DNA of 64,000 nt, taken from contig JAGWTA010000012.1 of NCBI GenBank assembly GCA_028869185.1, positions 16,486 to 80,485 of the forward strand, written 5' to 3'. Below the pieces are notes generated by a model that did not search any database, had not been told where the DNA came from, and worked only from the letters and a program-made list of their open reading frames with translations. Each line of letters begins with the position of its first letter. The first letter of the stretch is position 1. Source of the DNA: Hyphomicrobiales bacterium (GTDB lineage: Bacteria > Pseudomonadota > Alphaproteobacteria > Rhizobiales > Beijerinckiaceae). The position numbers were made by a program, and so were the translations under genes. Positions 10,907 to 19,801 of this stretch are shown here, piece by piece.

Positions 10907-12529
10907 CTACTCGTGCAGCCCCGGCGCCTCGCGCCCCGAGCGCGCGACATATTCGGTGTAGCCGCCGCCATATTGATGCACGCCCTCGGGCGTCAGTTCG
11001 AGCACGCGGTTCGACAAGGCCGCCAGAAAGCGCCTGTCGTGCGAGACGAACAGCATTGCGCCCTCGTAATTGGCGAGCGCGGCGATCAGCATGTCTTTCG
11101 TCGCCATGTCGAGATGGTTGGTCGGCTCGTCGAGCACGAGAAAATTCGGCGGATCGTAGAGCATTTTCGCCATGACGAGCCGCGCCTTCTCGCCGCCCGA
11201 CAGCACGCGGCAGGGCTTTTCCACATCGTCGCCCGAGAAGCCGAAACAGCCCGCGAGCGTGCGCAGCGAACCCTGGCCGGCTTGCGGAAACCAGCCTTCG
11301 AGCGATTCATAAATCGTCCGCTCGCCATCCAGCACATCCATCGAATGCTGTGCGAAATAACCCATCTTGACGCTGCCGCCGATGGCGACGTCGCCCGCAT
11401 CCGGCTGCGCTGAGCCCGCGATCAGTTTCAGCAGCGTCGATTTTCCAGCGCCGTTGACGCCCATCACGGCCCAGCGCTCGCGTCGGCGCACCTGAAAATC
11501 GAGCCCGTCGTAAATGGCGCGCGCGCCGTAATGTTTCGACACGCCCTTGAGCGTTGCGACATCCTCGCCCGAGCGCGGGGCGGGCGGAAAATCGAAGGCA
11601 ATCGTCTGGCGCCGGCGCGGCGGCTCGACGCGGTCGATCTTCTCGAGCTTCTTCACGCGGCTTTGCACCTGCGCGGCGTGCGAGGCGCGCGCCTTGAAGC
11701 GCTCGATGAATTCGATCTCTTTCGCCAGCATCGCCTGCTGGCGCTCGAACTGCGCCTGCTGCTGCTTTTCGGCGAGCGCGCGCTGCTCGGCGTAGAATTC
11801 GTAATCGCCCGAATAGGTCGTCAACGTTCCGCCGTCGATCTCGATGATCTTGGCGACGATGCGGTTCATGAATTCGCGGTCGTGCGACGTCATCAGCACG
11901 GCGCCGTCATAGCCGCGCAAAAATTGTTCGAGCCAGATCAGGCTTTCGAGATCGAGATGGTTCGAGGGCTCGTCGAGCAGCATCAGATCCGGCCGCATCA
12001 GCAGAATGCGCGCCAGCGCCACGCGCATCTTCCAGCCGCCGGACAGATGCCCGACATCGCCGTCCATCATCTCTTGCGTGAAGGAGAGCCCCGCGAGAAT
12101 TTCGCGGGCGCGCGCATCGAGCGCATAGCCGTCGAGTTCCTCGAACCGCGCCTGCGCCGCGCCATAGTTTTCGATGATGGCGTCCATCTCGTGCGCGCGC
12201 GCCGGATCGGCCATCGCCGCCTCCAGCGCCTTCATCTCGGCCAGAACCGCCGACACCGGCCCCGCGCCATCCATCACCTCCGCCACAGCGCTGCGCCCGG
12301 CCATCTCGCCGACATCCTGGCTGAAATAGCCGATGGTGGTCCCGCGATCGACGGAGACCTGCCCCTCGTCGGGAGAATCCTCGCCCGCAATCATGCGGAA
12401 CAGCGTCGTCTTGCCGGCGCCATTGGGCCCGACAAGGCCAGCCTTCTCGCCCCTGAGGATGACGGCGGAGGCCTCGATGAAGACGATCTGATGGCCGTTC
12501 TGCTTGGAGATTTTGTCGATGCGAATCAT
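10907..12529 (-). CDS. ABC-F family ATPase, YbiT/Uup type
   Basis: A 540-residue soluble protein with two tandem ABC ATPase domains and no membrane segments. Walker A motifs are GPNGAGKT (residues 34-41) and GVNGAGKS in the second half; the signatures are LSGGWKMR and LSGGEKAR; both Walker B motifs are followed by DEPSNHLD or DEPTNHLD. Between the domains lies a charged linker with the KQQQAQFERQQAML helix expected of the P-site tRNA-interaction motif. ABC-F proteins bind ribosomes and relieve stalling or regulate translation; they are not transporters. There is no sign that it is an antibiotic-resistance ABC-F. It ends about 60 bp from the YyaL-like gene on the same strand. Confidence 0.94.
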   Translation of the reverse strand: MIRIDKISKQNGHQIVFIEASAVILRGEKAGLVGPNGAGKTTLFRMIAGEDSPDEGQVSVDRGTTIGYFSQDVGEMAGRSAVAEVMDGAGPVSAVLAEMKALEAAMADPARAHEMDAIIENYGAAQARFEELDGYALDARAREILAGLSFTQEMMDGDVGHLSGGWKMRVALARILLMRPDLMLLDEPSNHLDLESLIWLEQFLRGYDGAVLMTSHDREFMNRIVAKIIEIDGGTLTTYSGDYEFYAEQRALAEKQQQAQFERQQAMLAKEIEFIERFKARASHAAQVQSRVKKLEKIDRVEPPRRRQTIAFDFPPAPRSGEDVATLKGVSKHYGARAIYDGLDFQVRRRERWAVMGVNGAGKSTLLKLIAGSAQPDAGDVAIGGSVKMGYFAQHSMDVLDGERTIYESLEGWFPQAGQGSLRTLAGCFGFSGDDVEKPCRVLSGGEKARLVMAKMLYDPPNFLVLDEPTNHLDMATKDMLIAALANYEGAMLFVSHDRRFLAALSNRVLELTPEGVHQYGGGYTEYVARSGREAPGLHE

Positions 12530-12710
12530 GCGGGGGTTATGGACTGGGGGGTGCGGGCGGGCAACCGTCCTGCCACACCAGTAGAGGCCAAAATGACAGC
12601 ATTAAGTAAGGCAGTGCATAACTCGGAACTCTACTTGACTGTTCATGTTTTGTATCTGCCTAATGCATGGATCGAACTTCTGCAACTCAGACGGCCGCGC
12701 GGATCCAGCG

Positions 12711-14678
12711 ATGAAATTAATAAAGGCTCACGCTAGAAATTACAGGAACATAGTCGACTCCAATGAGGTCGATATTGGTCAATCGACATGCCTCGTCGGT
12801 AAGAACGAGGCTGGCAAGTCGGCGTTCCTGAGAGCTCTGGAAGGCATTCGCTCGACCGACACTTCTTTCAAGCAATATGGGAAAATTGAAAACTATCCAC
12901 GGCGGCACCTGGCAGAGTATGCGCAACGGCATCCAGACGATGAAGCGGTTGTAATGACGACTGTCTGGGAGCTGAACGAATCAGATCGTGCGGCAGTAGA
13001 AAAGGAGCTCGGAGAGCGGGTTCTCACGTCCGATACAGTCACCGTTTCCAAGAGTTACGAGCAGGATGGGACGAGCTGGGTCGTACCGATCGACGAAGAA
13101 AAAGTCCTTTCCAATCTTTATAAGCGCTTTGCCCTGAGCACCGAGGATTGCGCGCCGTTAAGTGCTGCAAAAACAACGCACAAGGCTTATGACGCTCTTT
13201 CCCAAATTTCCTCTCGCACTGATGCACAGGAGAAATTATTTCAAGTAATCGCAAAATACCGCGATCACTCAAGCCTTCTGCGCGCGCTTGACATACTTAG
13301 CGCGAGAATGCCGAAATTCATGTATTTTTCGCACTATGATCGCATGAGTGGGGAAATTTCGATCAACAGGCTCAACAACGACAAACAGAATAATGTCCCA
13401 ATGTCCAGTGGCGACAAAGTATTTTTAGATTTCCTTGAGTATGCGGGAACAAACCTAGACGATCTTGCGAAGACAAATAATTTCGAGGAGCTTAACGCCA
13501 AATGCGAAGCGGCTGCACTACGGATAACAGATCAGATATTTGAGTACTGGACACAAAACGACGAACTCAAGATCAAAGTCATTTTCTCGGAAGGCAAATC
13601 TGGCGATCGCGCGCCTTTCAACAGCGGCCCGGTGGCTCGTGCTCGCGTCGAAAATGGCTTGCACGGCGTCAGCGTTCCATTTTCAGAGCGCTCAGCAGGA
13701 TTCATCTGGTTTTTCTCCTTTCTCGTCAAATTTGCTCAGATAAAAAAAGGACATGGGAACGTCATTTTGCTGCTTGATGAACCCGGCCTCACCCTTCACG
13801 GGACCGCTCAGAAAGACCTGCTGAGATATTTTGCGGAACAAATTGAACCCAATCATCAGGTGATATGGTCCACCCATTCACCATTTATGGTCCCGGCAGA
13901 TAATCTTGCAAGCGTCCGTACAGTCGAAGATGTCGTTGTTCTAGACAGGCGCCAACGAAGAACATCGGTTGGCACGAAAATCAGAGCCGACGTTTTAACT
14001 ACAGACCCTCAAACCAATATTCCGATATTTGGCGCAATGGGTTTTGAAATAACGCAGACGCTTGTCATCGGTTTAAATACGCTTTTGGTGGAAGGTCCAA
14101 GTGACATTTTATATCTTCAGGCCGCTTCCGCGGTTCTGAAGAAAGCCCAACGTACACATCTTTCATCTGCATGGGCCATCTGTCCGTCTGGCGGTATAGA
14201 TAAAGTTCTCCCGTTCGTGAGATTGTTTTACGGAAACAAGCTCAATATAGCGGTCCTGACCGATTTCGAACGAGGTCAGAAGAAAAAACTAGACGATCTC
14301 TATAAATCAGAACTTCTCGAACATGATCGAATTGTTCTTGCGACAGAAATTGCTGGAAAAGACGAGGCAGACATCGAAGATTTCTTCGAACCACAATTGT
14401 TTGTTGACATTGTAAATCAGGCTTACAACCTACGGGGCGAGCATGAGCTAACAGCCCAGAAACTTGAGGCTGCGGACACAACAACGACCCGCTTGGTCAA
14501 GAAGGCCGAGGCGTATTTTCGACTCTTGCCGAATTCAATCCCTGAATTCAGCCACTATGACCCGGCTCTATATCTACTTCAACATCCAGAAATTCTCAGT
14601 AAAGAAGGAAAAGCCGAGCAAGAAACTCTGCGCCGTTTCGAGGAGGCATTCCGACGCATTGGCAAATTCGTGGCTTAG
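12711..14678 (+). CDS. OLD-family ATP-dependent nuclease (AAA ATPase plus TOPRIM)
   Basis: A 656-residue protein with an SMC/ABC-like ATPase and a TOPRIM nuclease domain. Walker A GKNEAGKS is at 30-37, Walker B LLLDEPG has Asp356-Glu357, and the H-loop STHSP has His389. The TOPRIM part shows LLVEGPSD (Glu461), LTDFE (Asp518, Glu520) and a later DEADIEDFF. OLD and GajA proteins of this kind act in phage defence by nicking or cutting DNA. No UvrD-like GajB, reverse transcriptase or other usual partner is adjacent, so it would be a solitary (class 1-like) OLD. Its sequence is markedly AT-richer, with many codons ending in A/T, unlike both neighbours, which points to horizontal gain. The ATG at 12711 begins the conserved MKLIKAHARNYRN. 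Confidence 0.88.
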   Translation: MKLIKAHARNYRNIVDSNEVDIGQSTCLVGKNEAGKSAFLRALEGIRSTDTSFKQYGKIENYPRRHLAEYAQRHPDDEAVVMTTVWELNESDRAAVEKELGERVLTSDTVTVSKSYEQDGTSWVVPIDEEKVLSNLYKRFALSTEDCAPLSAAKTTHKAYDALSQISSRTDAQEKLFQVIAKYRDHSSLLRALDILSARMPKFMYFSHYDRMSGEISINRLNNDKQNNVPMSSGDKVFLDFLEYAGTNLDDLAKTNNFEELNAKCEAAALRITDQIFEYWTQNDELKIKVIFSEGKSGDRAPFNSGPVARARVENGLHGVSVPFSERSAGFIWFFSFLVKFAQIKKGHGNVILLLDEPGLTLHGTAQKDLLRYFAEQIEPNHQVIWSTHSPFMVPADNLASVRTVEDVVVLDRRQRRTSVGTKIRADVLTTDPQTNIPIFGAMGFEITQTLVIGLNTLLVEGPSDILYLQAASAVLKKAQRTHLSSAWAICPSGGIDKVLPFVRLFYGNKLNIAVLTDFERGQKKKLDDLYKSELLEHDRIVLATEIAGKDEADIEDFFEPQLFVDIVNQAYNLRGEHELTAQKLEAADTTTTRLVKKAEAYFRLLPNSIPEFSHYDPALYLLQHPEILSKEGKAEQETLRRFEEAFRRIGKFVA

Positions 14679-14688
14679 TCGTTCACAT

Positions 14689-14717
14689 TGCCGCACTGCA
14701 CACCACCCCGCTATAAT
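14689..14717 (+). promoter_or_regulatory. Sigma-70-type promoter for the mutase large subunit
   Basis: TTGCCG at 14689-14694 and a perfect TATAAT at 14712-14717 are separated by 17 bp. Transcription would start near 14724, giving a leader of about 49 nt before the ATG at 14773. The site lies immediately after the OLD nuclease stop, so the mutase gene probably has its own promoter and does not depend on read-through. Confidence 0.65.
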
Positions 14718-14772
14718 GGCTTGAAATCCTGAGCGCGCCGGGCCTGCCCGGCCGCCTGCCCGGACCAGAGCC

Positions 14773-16938
14773 ATGACCCGCATACCCAATTTCGCCGACG
14801 TCGCCTTCGCCCCCGCCGCCGCCGCGCCGCAGACGCCCGCCAACGACGCGGCGCCGTGGCTCACGCCCGAAGGCATTGCCGTAAAACCCGCGTACGGCCC
14901 CGCCGACATCGCCGATCTTGCCTATATCGACTCTTTCCCCGGCGCCGCGCCTTATCTGCGCGGGCCTTATCCCACCATGTATGTCAACCAGCCCTGGACA
15001 GTGCGGCAATACGCGGGCTTCTCGACGGCGGAGGATTCCAACGCCTTCTATCGGCGCAATCTCGCGGCGGGTCAGAAGGGCCTTTCGGTCGCCTTCGATC
15101 TGGCGACGCATCGCGGCTATGATTCCGATCACCCGCGCGTTGCGGGCGATGTCGGCATGGCGGGCGTCGCCATCGATTCCATCTACGACATGCGCACGCT
15201 CTTCTCCGGCATTCCGCTCGACCAGATGAGCGTGTCGATGACCATGAACGGCGCCGTGCTGCCGGTGCTCGCGCTCTATATCGTCGCGGCGGAAGAGCAG
15301 GGCGTGCCGCCGGAAAAACTTTCGGGCACGATTCAGAACGACATTCTCAAAGAATTCATGGTGCGCAACACCTACATCTATCCCCCGCAACCCTCGATGC
15401 GCATCATTTCCGACATTTTCGCCTTCACCTCGCAGCATATGCCGAAGTTCAATTCGATCTCGATTTCCGGCTATCACATGCAGGAAGCCGGCGCGACGCA
15501 GGATCTGGAACTGGCCTACACGCTGGCGGACGGCGTCGAATATATCCGCGCCGGCGTGAAGGCGGGGCTCAGCGTCGATCAGTTCGCGCCGCGCCTGTCC
15601 TTCTTCTGGGCCATCGGCATGAACTTCTTCATGGAAGTCGCCAAGCTGCGCGCCGCGCGGCTGATCTGGGCGAAACTGGTGAAGGATTTCGGACCGAAGT
15701 CCGAAAAGAGCCTGCCGTTGCGCACGCATTCGCAGACCTCGGGCTGGTCGCTCACCGCGCAGGACGTGTTCAACAATGTCATGCGCACCTGCATCGAGGC
15801 GATGGCGGCGACGCAGGGACACACGCAATCGCTGCACACCAATGCGCTGGACGAGGCGCTGGCGCTGCCGACCGATTTCTCCGCGCGCATCGCCCGCAAC
15901 ACGCAACTCTTTTTGCAGCAGGAAAGCGGCACCACGCGCATCATCGATCCCTGGGGCGGCTCCTATTATGTCGAGCGCCTGACCGCCGATCTGGCGAAAA
16001 AGGCGTGGGGCCATATTCAGGAAGTCGAAAAGCTCGGCGGCATGGCCAAGGCGATCGACGCCGGCATTCCCAAGCTGCGCATCGAGGAAGCGGCCGCGCG
16101 CACGCAGGCGCGCATCGATTCCGGCCAGCAGGCGGTGATCGGCGTGAACAAATACAAGCCGACCAACGAGCAGCCGATCGACGTGCTCAAGGTCGACAAT
16201 TCCGCCGTGCGCGCGCAGCAACTCGAAAAATTGCGCCGCCTGCGCGCCGAACGCGACGAGGCCAAATGTCAGCAAGCGCTGGCCGCGCTGACCGAGGGCG
16301 CGCGCGGGCAGGGCAATCTTCTGGCGCTCGCCATCGATGCAGCGCGCGCCAAGGCGACGGTCGGCGAAATTTCCGACGCGCTCGAAAAGGTTTTCGGCCG
16401 TCATCGCGCCGAGATCAAATCGATTTCCGGCGTTTACAAACGGGAGGCCGGCGTGAATTCGGACGCTATCCAGCGCGTGCAGAAGCAGGTCGCCGCTTTC
16501 GAGGAAAACGACGGTCGCCGCCCGCGCATTCTGGTCGCCAAGGTCGGGCAGGACGGCCATGACCGGGGCCAGAAAGTCATCGCTTCGGCTTTCGCCGATC
16601 TCGGCTTCGACGTCGACATCGGCCCGCTGTTCGCAACGCCCGAGGAGGCAGCGCGCCAGGCGGTGGAAAACGACGTGCATATCGTCGGCATCTCGTCGCT
16701 GGCGGCGGGCCATCTCACGCTCGTGCCGCAATTGCGCGAGGCGCTGGAGAAGCAGGGGCGCGGCGATATCATGATCGTCGTGGGCGGCGTCATCCCGCCG
16801 CAGGATTTCGATGCGCTGCGCGCGGCGGGCGCCAGCGCGATCTTCCCGCCCGGCACGGTCATCGCAGAGGCGGCCGGCGGCCTGATCGACGAGTTGAACC
16901 GCCGCCTTGGTTACGCCCAAATGAGTGTGGCGGTATAA
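14773..16938 (+). CDS. scpA: Methylmalonyl-CoA mutase, large (alpha) subunit
   Basis: A 721-residue adenosylcobalamin enzyme that interconverts (R)-methylmalonyl-CoA and succinyl-CoA. The N-terminal catalytic barrel (about 60-570) contains [20 protein letters not shown] and [12 protein letters not shown]. The C-terminal cobalamin-binding domain carries the DxHxxG motif DGHDRG at 594-599 (His596 is the lower axial ligand). The small subunit is encoded separately at 31068-32897, so the enzyme is the heterodimeric kind, and the chaperone GTPase MeaB is at 20482-21474. The pathway is propionyl-CoA assimilation or the ethylmalonyl-CoA cycle. The gene stands alone, flanked by an acquired nuclease gene and a small secreted protein. 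Confidence 0.97.
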   Translation: MTRIPNFADVAFAPAAAAPQTPANDAAPWLTPEGIAVKPAYGPADIADLAYIDSFPGAAPYLRGPYPTMYVNQPWTVRQYAGFSTAEDSNAFYRRNLAAGQKGLSVAFDLATHRGYDSDHPRVAGDVGMAGVAIDSIYDMRTLFSGIPLDQMSVSMTMNGAVLPVLALYIVAAEEQGVPPEKLSGTIQNDILKEFMVRNTYIYPPQPSMRIISDIFAFTSQHMPKFNSISISGYHMQEAGATQDLELAYTLADGVEYIRAGVKAGLSVDQFAPRLSFFWAIGMNFFMEVAKLRAARLIWAKLVKDFGPKSEKSLPLRTHSQTSGWSLTAQDVFNNVMRTCIEAMAATQGHTQSLHTNALDEALALPTDFSARIARNTQLFLQQESGTTRIIDPWGGSYYVERLTADLAKKAWGHIQEVEKLGGMAKAIDAGIPKLRIEEAAARTQARIDSGQQAVIGVNKYKPTNEQPIDVLKVDNSAVRAQQLEKLRRLRAERDEAKCQQALAALTEGARGQGNLLALAIDAARAKATVGEISDALEKVFGRHRAEIKSISGVYKREAGVNSDAIQRVQKQVAAFEENDGRRPRILVAKVGQDGHDRGQKVIASAFADLGFDVDIGPLFATPEEAARQAVENDVHIVGISSLAAGHLTLVPQLREALEKQGRGDIMIVVGGVIPPQDFDALRAAGASAIFPPGTVIAEAAGGLIDELNRRLGYAQMSVAV

Positions 16939-16939
16939 T
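16911..16939 (+). promoter_or_regulatory. Possible promoter overlapping the scpA stop codon
   Basis: A perfect TATAAT at 16934-16939 contains the TAA stop of the mutase gene. With a 17-bp spacer the -35 would be TTACGC (16911-16916), a poor match. The predicted start near 16946 would give a 32-nt leader with a good GGAGGA before the ATG at 16978. It would uncouple the secreted-protein/transglycosylase pair from scpA. Confidence 0.4.
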
Positions 16940-16977
16940 GCGCCGGCGGCTTTGGCCGCGCATCGGAGGAATTGGTG

Positions 16978-17307
16978 ATGAAGAATGCGATTTTGGGCGG
17001 CGCCGTCTTTGCGGGCGTCCTGTTCGCCGCGCCGTCGGCTTTCGCCTATAGCGCGCAGGCGACATGCCCGCAGTTCGTTCAGCGCGGCCCCTATATCGAC
17101 GCCATGTGCCTGAACGGCGTCAACGGCCTTATGCCTGCGCATATCGACGTGCGCGATTGCGGCCCCGACGCCGATATCGGCAACAACTGGGGCCGCCTCG
17201 TTTGCGTCGAGCGCAATCGCGGATGGGGTTACGGTTACGGTTACGGCGATGGCGATGGCGACGGTCGCCGTTGGCGCCACCGCCGCCACGGCCCGAACTG
17301 GGATTGA
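16978..17307 (+). CDS. Small secreted protein with glycine-rich tail
   Basis: A 109-residue exported protein. Residues 1-22 are a signal peptide ending PSAFA. The mature part has four cysteines (CPQF, MCLNG, RDCG and LVCVE) that could form two disulfides in the periplasm. A repetitive tail of alternating Gly-Tyr and Gly-Asp is followed by a basic end (RRWRHRRH). Related small proteins with the VNGLMPAHIDVRDC core occur in Rhizobiales, but I know of no function. GGAGGA lies 7 nt before the ATG. Its stop overlaps the start of the next gene by one base (TGATG), so the two are translationally coupled. Confidence 0.65.
   Translation: MKNAILGGAVFAGVLFAAPSAFAYSAQATCPQFVQRGPYIDAMCLNGVNGLMPAHIDVRDCGPDADIGNNWGRLVCVERNRGWGYGYGYGDGDGDGRRWRHRRHGPNWD
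17227..17262. repeat. Hexanucleotide repeats coding Gly-Tyr and Gly-Asp
   Basis: Three GGTTAC units are followed by two GGCGAT and one GGCGAC. They encode the GYGYGYGDGDGDG tail of the small secreted protein. In-frame 6-bp units could vary in number between strains. Confidence 0.85.
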
Positions 17308-17819
17308 TGCCGGTGCAGGCCGCACGACTGATCGCCGCCGCGGCTTACGTCGCGGCGGTTTGCTTGCCAGCGCTGGCGCATGACACGCGTTACGACGCCG
17401 CAGTGGCGCGCCTTGCGCGCCAGCACGGCGTGCCCGAGCGCCTCGTCCATCGCGTGATCGTGCGCGAGAGCCGATACAACGAGCGCGCCATCAATCACGG
17501 CCATTACGGGCTCATGCAGATCAAGTTGCAAACCGCGCAGGGCATGGGCTATCGCGGCGGCGCATCCGGTTTGCTGAACGGCGAAACCAATCTGACCTAC
17601 GCCGTTCCCTACCTCGCCAACGCTTATCTTTGCGCCGGCCATAACGAGGATGGCGCCGTGCGGCTCTATGCGGGCGGTTATTATTACGTTTGCAAGCGCA
17701 AGGGTCTGCTCGCGCGGCTGCACACCGCCCACAGTCGCGTGGGCGCGACCGGGGAAGCCGCAAGCCCTGCGCACAACGCCTATGCGCCGCACCCGCCCCG
17801 TCGCGACGCGCCCTTCTGA
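17307..17819 (+). CDS. Small lytic transglycosylase-like (SLT domain) protein
   Basis: A 170-residue exported protein with a signal peptide (1-24, ending ALA). A Slt-type lysozyme-like domain follows: the catalytic Glu54 lies in RESRYNERAIN, followed by the family motif GLMQI (68-72), TNLTYAVPYLANAY and AVRLYAGGYYY. Lytic transglycosylases cleave the MurNAc-GlcNAc bond of peptidoglycan to make a 1,6-anhydro end. The protein is short, with only the catalytic lobe and a basic, proline-rich C-terminus. ATG at 17307 overlaps the previous stop by one base, so it is probably made together with the secreted 109-residue protein. Confidence 0.85.
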   Translation: MPVQAARLIAAAAYVAAVCLPALAHDTRYDAAVARLARQHGVPERLVHRVIVRESRYNERAINHGHYGLMQIKLQTAQGMGYRGGASGLLNGETNLTYAVPYLANAYLCAGHNEDGAVRLYAGGYYYVCKRKGLLARLHTAHSRVGATGEAASPAHNAYAPHPPRRDAPF

Positions 17820-17829
17820 AGACTGAAGG

Positions 17830-19005
17830 TTATTTCGCCGCCGTCGCCGCCGGCGCCGGGAGCGGCTCTGCGATGATCGGCGCATTCTGCACATTGATCG
17901 GCGCGGGCGCCGTCTGCACCGGATCGGGCCGCTCGCCGATCACGGCCTGCACATCGGCGTCGGCCTCGCGCTTCTTCGTCAGTGTCGCGCCAATCTGGCG
18001 CACGGCGTCCGGCGCGTCGGCATAAGTGTCGTGGCCGATGAAACCCGAGCGCAGCATCGAAAGATCGTAGACGCGCACGCCCATGGCGTCGATGGCGGCG
18101 GCGTCCGCCGCGCGCGAGGGATCCATCGCGCCAAGGCGCGGCCTGTCGCCCGCTATGCGGCTCGACAGAGACAGCGCGCGATCGTCGCGCGAAACGAAAA
18201 CCGAAACATGCGAGGCGTTGAGCCGCGAAACCTGCTGGCGGAACACGGCCAGATCGATGTCGGGCGCAGCCAGCATCACCGAGCCGAGCTTGCCGTCGAG
18301 ATCGCCATGGCCCGCAATGGCCGTTTCGCGCAACGCTTCCATCGTCAGCCACGCGCCCATCGAATGGGCCAGCACCTGCACGCGGCCGACGCCCGGCGCA
18401 TGCGCCAGATCGAGCAACAGCTTTTCAAGCGCATCGCGCGAGACGGTCGCCGCTTCCTTGTCGGATTCGTAGGCGAACAATTCACCCTTCGACGGCCACG
18501 TGAAGAGCACCGGCACGCCGGCGAAACCGCCGTCCGCGACGATCTGCGCCAGACGGAAGCGCGCTTCGGCCTGCGAGGTGTTGAAGCCGTGCACATAGAC
18601 CAGCACGTCGCGCGCATTGCCGACGCGGCCGGAAATATGCGCCGCCAGTTCGGCGGGAAATTCGTTGCCGTCCAGCGCGCGCGAACGGGCCAGCGTGAAA
18701 TGCTCGGCCGGGTCCGGCGCGCCAAAACGCGGCGCCTCGATGGCGCCGGGCTTGTGGCCGGGCGGAATGCTCACAGATTGCAGAAAGAAGCGTGCGTGGC
18801 CGTCCTGCACCTCGCCGGCCTTGCGCCGCGTCGAGGCCACGAACAATTGCACGGATGCGGGCGCGGCCTTCGGCTGCGACCAGGATGCGCGGACGCTCGC
18901 CACCTGATCGGCGACGTCGGAAAAGCCAGACGATGCGGATGCGCAGGCGCCGAGCGTCAGCGCCAACGCCATGGCGGCGCCGCGCGCCGCAAAAGACGAT
19001 TTCAT
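17830..19005 (-). CDS. DUF900 alpha/beta hydrolase lipoprotein
   Basis: A 391-residue predicted lipoprotein: the lipobox LGAC places the acylated Cys at 21. The DUF900 alpha/beta-hydrolase domain has VYVHGFNTS (137-144), a nucleophile elbow AHSMG (Ser215), and later AAPDIDLAVF with a candidate acidic residue. DUF900 proteins are putative esterases of unknown substrate. The C-terminal about 50 residues are proline/alanine rich and probably disordered. The ATG at 19005 starts MKSSFAARGA. It converges with the transglycosylase gene, 10 bp apart, and is divergent from the LysE-type exporter with 180 bp between starts. Confidence 0.85.
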   Translation of the reverse strand: MKSSFAARGAAMALALTLGACASASSGFSDVADQVASVRASWSQPKAAPASVQLFVASTRRKAGEVQDGHARFFLQSVSIPPGHKPGAIEAPRFGAPDPAEHFTLARSRALDGNEFPAELAAHISGRVGNARDVLVYVHGFNTSQAEARFRLAQIVADGGFAGVPVLFTWPSKGELFAYESDKEAATVSRDALEKLLLDLAHAPGVGRVQVLAHSMGAWLTMEALRETAIAGHGDLDGKLGSVMLAAPDIDLAVFRQQVSRLNASHVSVFVSRDDRALSLSSRIAGDRPRLGAMDPSRAADAAAIDAMGVRVYDLSMLRSGFIGHDTYADAPDAVRQIGATLTKKREADADVQAVIGERPDPVQTAPAPINVQNAPIIAEPLPAPAATAAK

Positions 19006-19185
19006 CGTTTATAAGACCCGAAAGCGAACAAAGGGGAAAAACCCATCCTCAAATGCGCCTTCCATGATGAAAGGAAGGTTAACAGGGTTTGCTGGGCGAC
19101 TTAGCGCGTGCAATGTTACGGCTCCTATTAGCTTTTCCGGGCTGAAAAGTAGCGCAAATCCGACAATCTTGTGACAGGGCGACCG

Positions 19186-19797
19186 ATGAGTATGGGATTT
19201 TTGATCACCGCGTTTATTGTCGTGGTCGCGCCGGGGACTGGGGTTCTTTTCACCCTTGCGACTGGTCTTTCGGGCGGCTTTCGCGCCAGCGTCGCTGCTG
19301 CTGCGGGCTGCACGCTGGGTATCATCCCACATATTGCGGCGGCGGTTTTAGGACTCGCAGCGTTGCTGCACACGAGCGCGCTGGCGTTTCAAACCATGAA
19401 ATATGCAGGCGTCGCTTATCTGCTTTATATGGCGTGGAGTTCTCTGCAAGACAGCGGAGCGCTCAAGGTTGAAAGAGAGGTCGCAGCTTTCACGGCAGTG
19501 CGTATCGCATCCAAGGGATTTCTGATCAACATTCTCAACCCAAAGCTTTCAATTTTCTTTCTCGCTTTTCTGCCGCAGTTTATCGCGCATGATGACGGCG
19601 CACCACTTGCGCATATGTTGCAATTGAGCGTTGTTTTTATGGCAATCACATTTTTCGTCTTCGTCGGGTATGGCGCTTTTGCGGCGCGGGTGCGGGACCA
19701 TGTTATCTCGCGCCCATCCGTTATGGCCTGGCTACGCCGTATTTTTGCAGGCGCATTTGTCACGCTTGGCCTAAAGTTGGCGTTCGCAGAACGATGA
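19186..19797 (+). CDS. LysE/RhtB-family exporter
   Basis: A 203-residue inner-membrane protein with about six hydrophobic segments. The first has the family's VAPGTGVLFTLATGLSGG loop (residues 12-30), and later GFLINILNPKLSIFFLAF provides the second conserved NPK motif. LysE/RhtB proteins export amino acids such as lysine, homoserine or threonine; the substrate is not evident here. ATG at 19186; a GTG five codons earlier is possible. The gene is somewhat AT-richer than its neighbours. It converges with the TerC-like gene, 4 bp apart. Confidence 0.88.
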   Translation: MSMGFLITAFIVVVAPGTGVLFTLATGLSGGFRASVAAAAGCTLGIIPHIAAAVLGLAALLHTSALAFQTMKYAGVAYLLYMAWSSLQDSGALKVEREVAAFTAVRIASKGFLINILNPKLSIFFLAFLPQFIAHDDGAPLAHMLQLSVVFMAITFFVFVGYGAFAARVRDHVISRPSVMAWLRRIFAGAFVTLGLKLAFAER

Positions 19798-19801
19798 ATA
19801 A

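Noticed and set aside
12600..14710. Possible terminal repeats or attachment sites flanking the OLD gene (GCAGTGCA on the left, GCACTGCA on the right)
   Set aside because: Only seven to eight bases match, in inverted orientation, with no integrase, transposase or tRNA nearby. This does not support a defined mobile element.
14683..17325. An 880-residue open frame opposite the mutase large subunit
   Set aside because: A non-coding shadow; the plus strand holds an intact mutase with its cobalamin motif.
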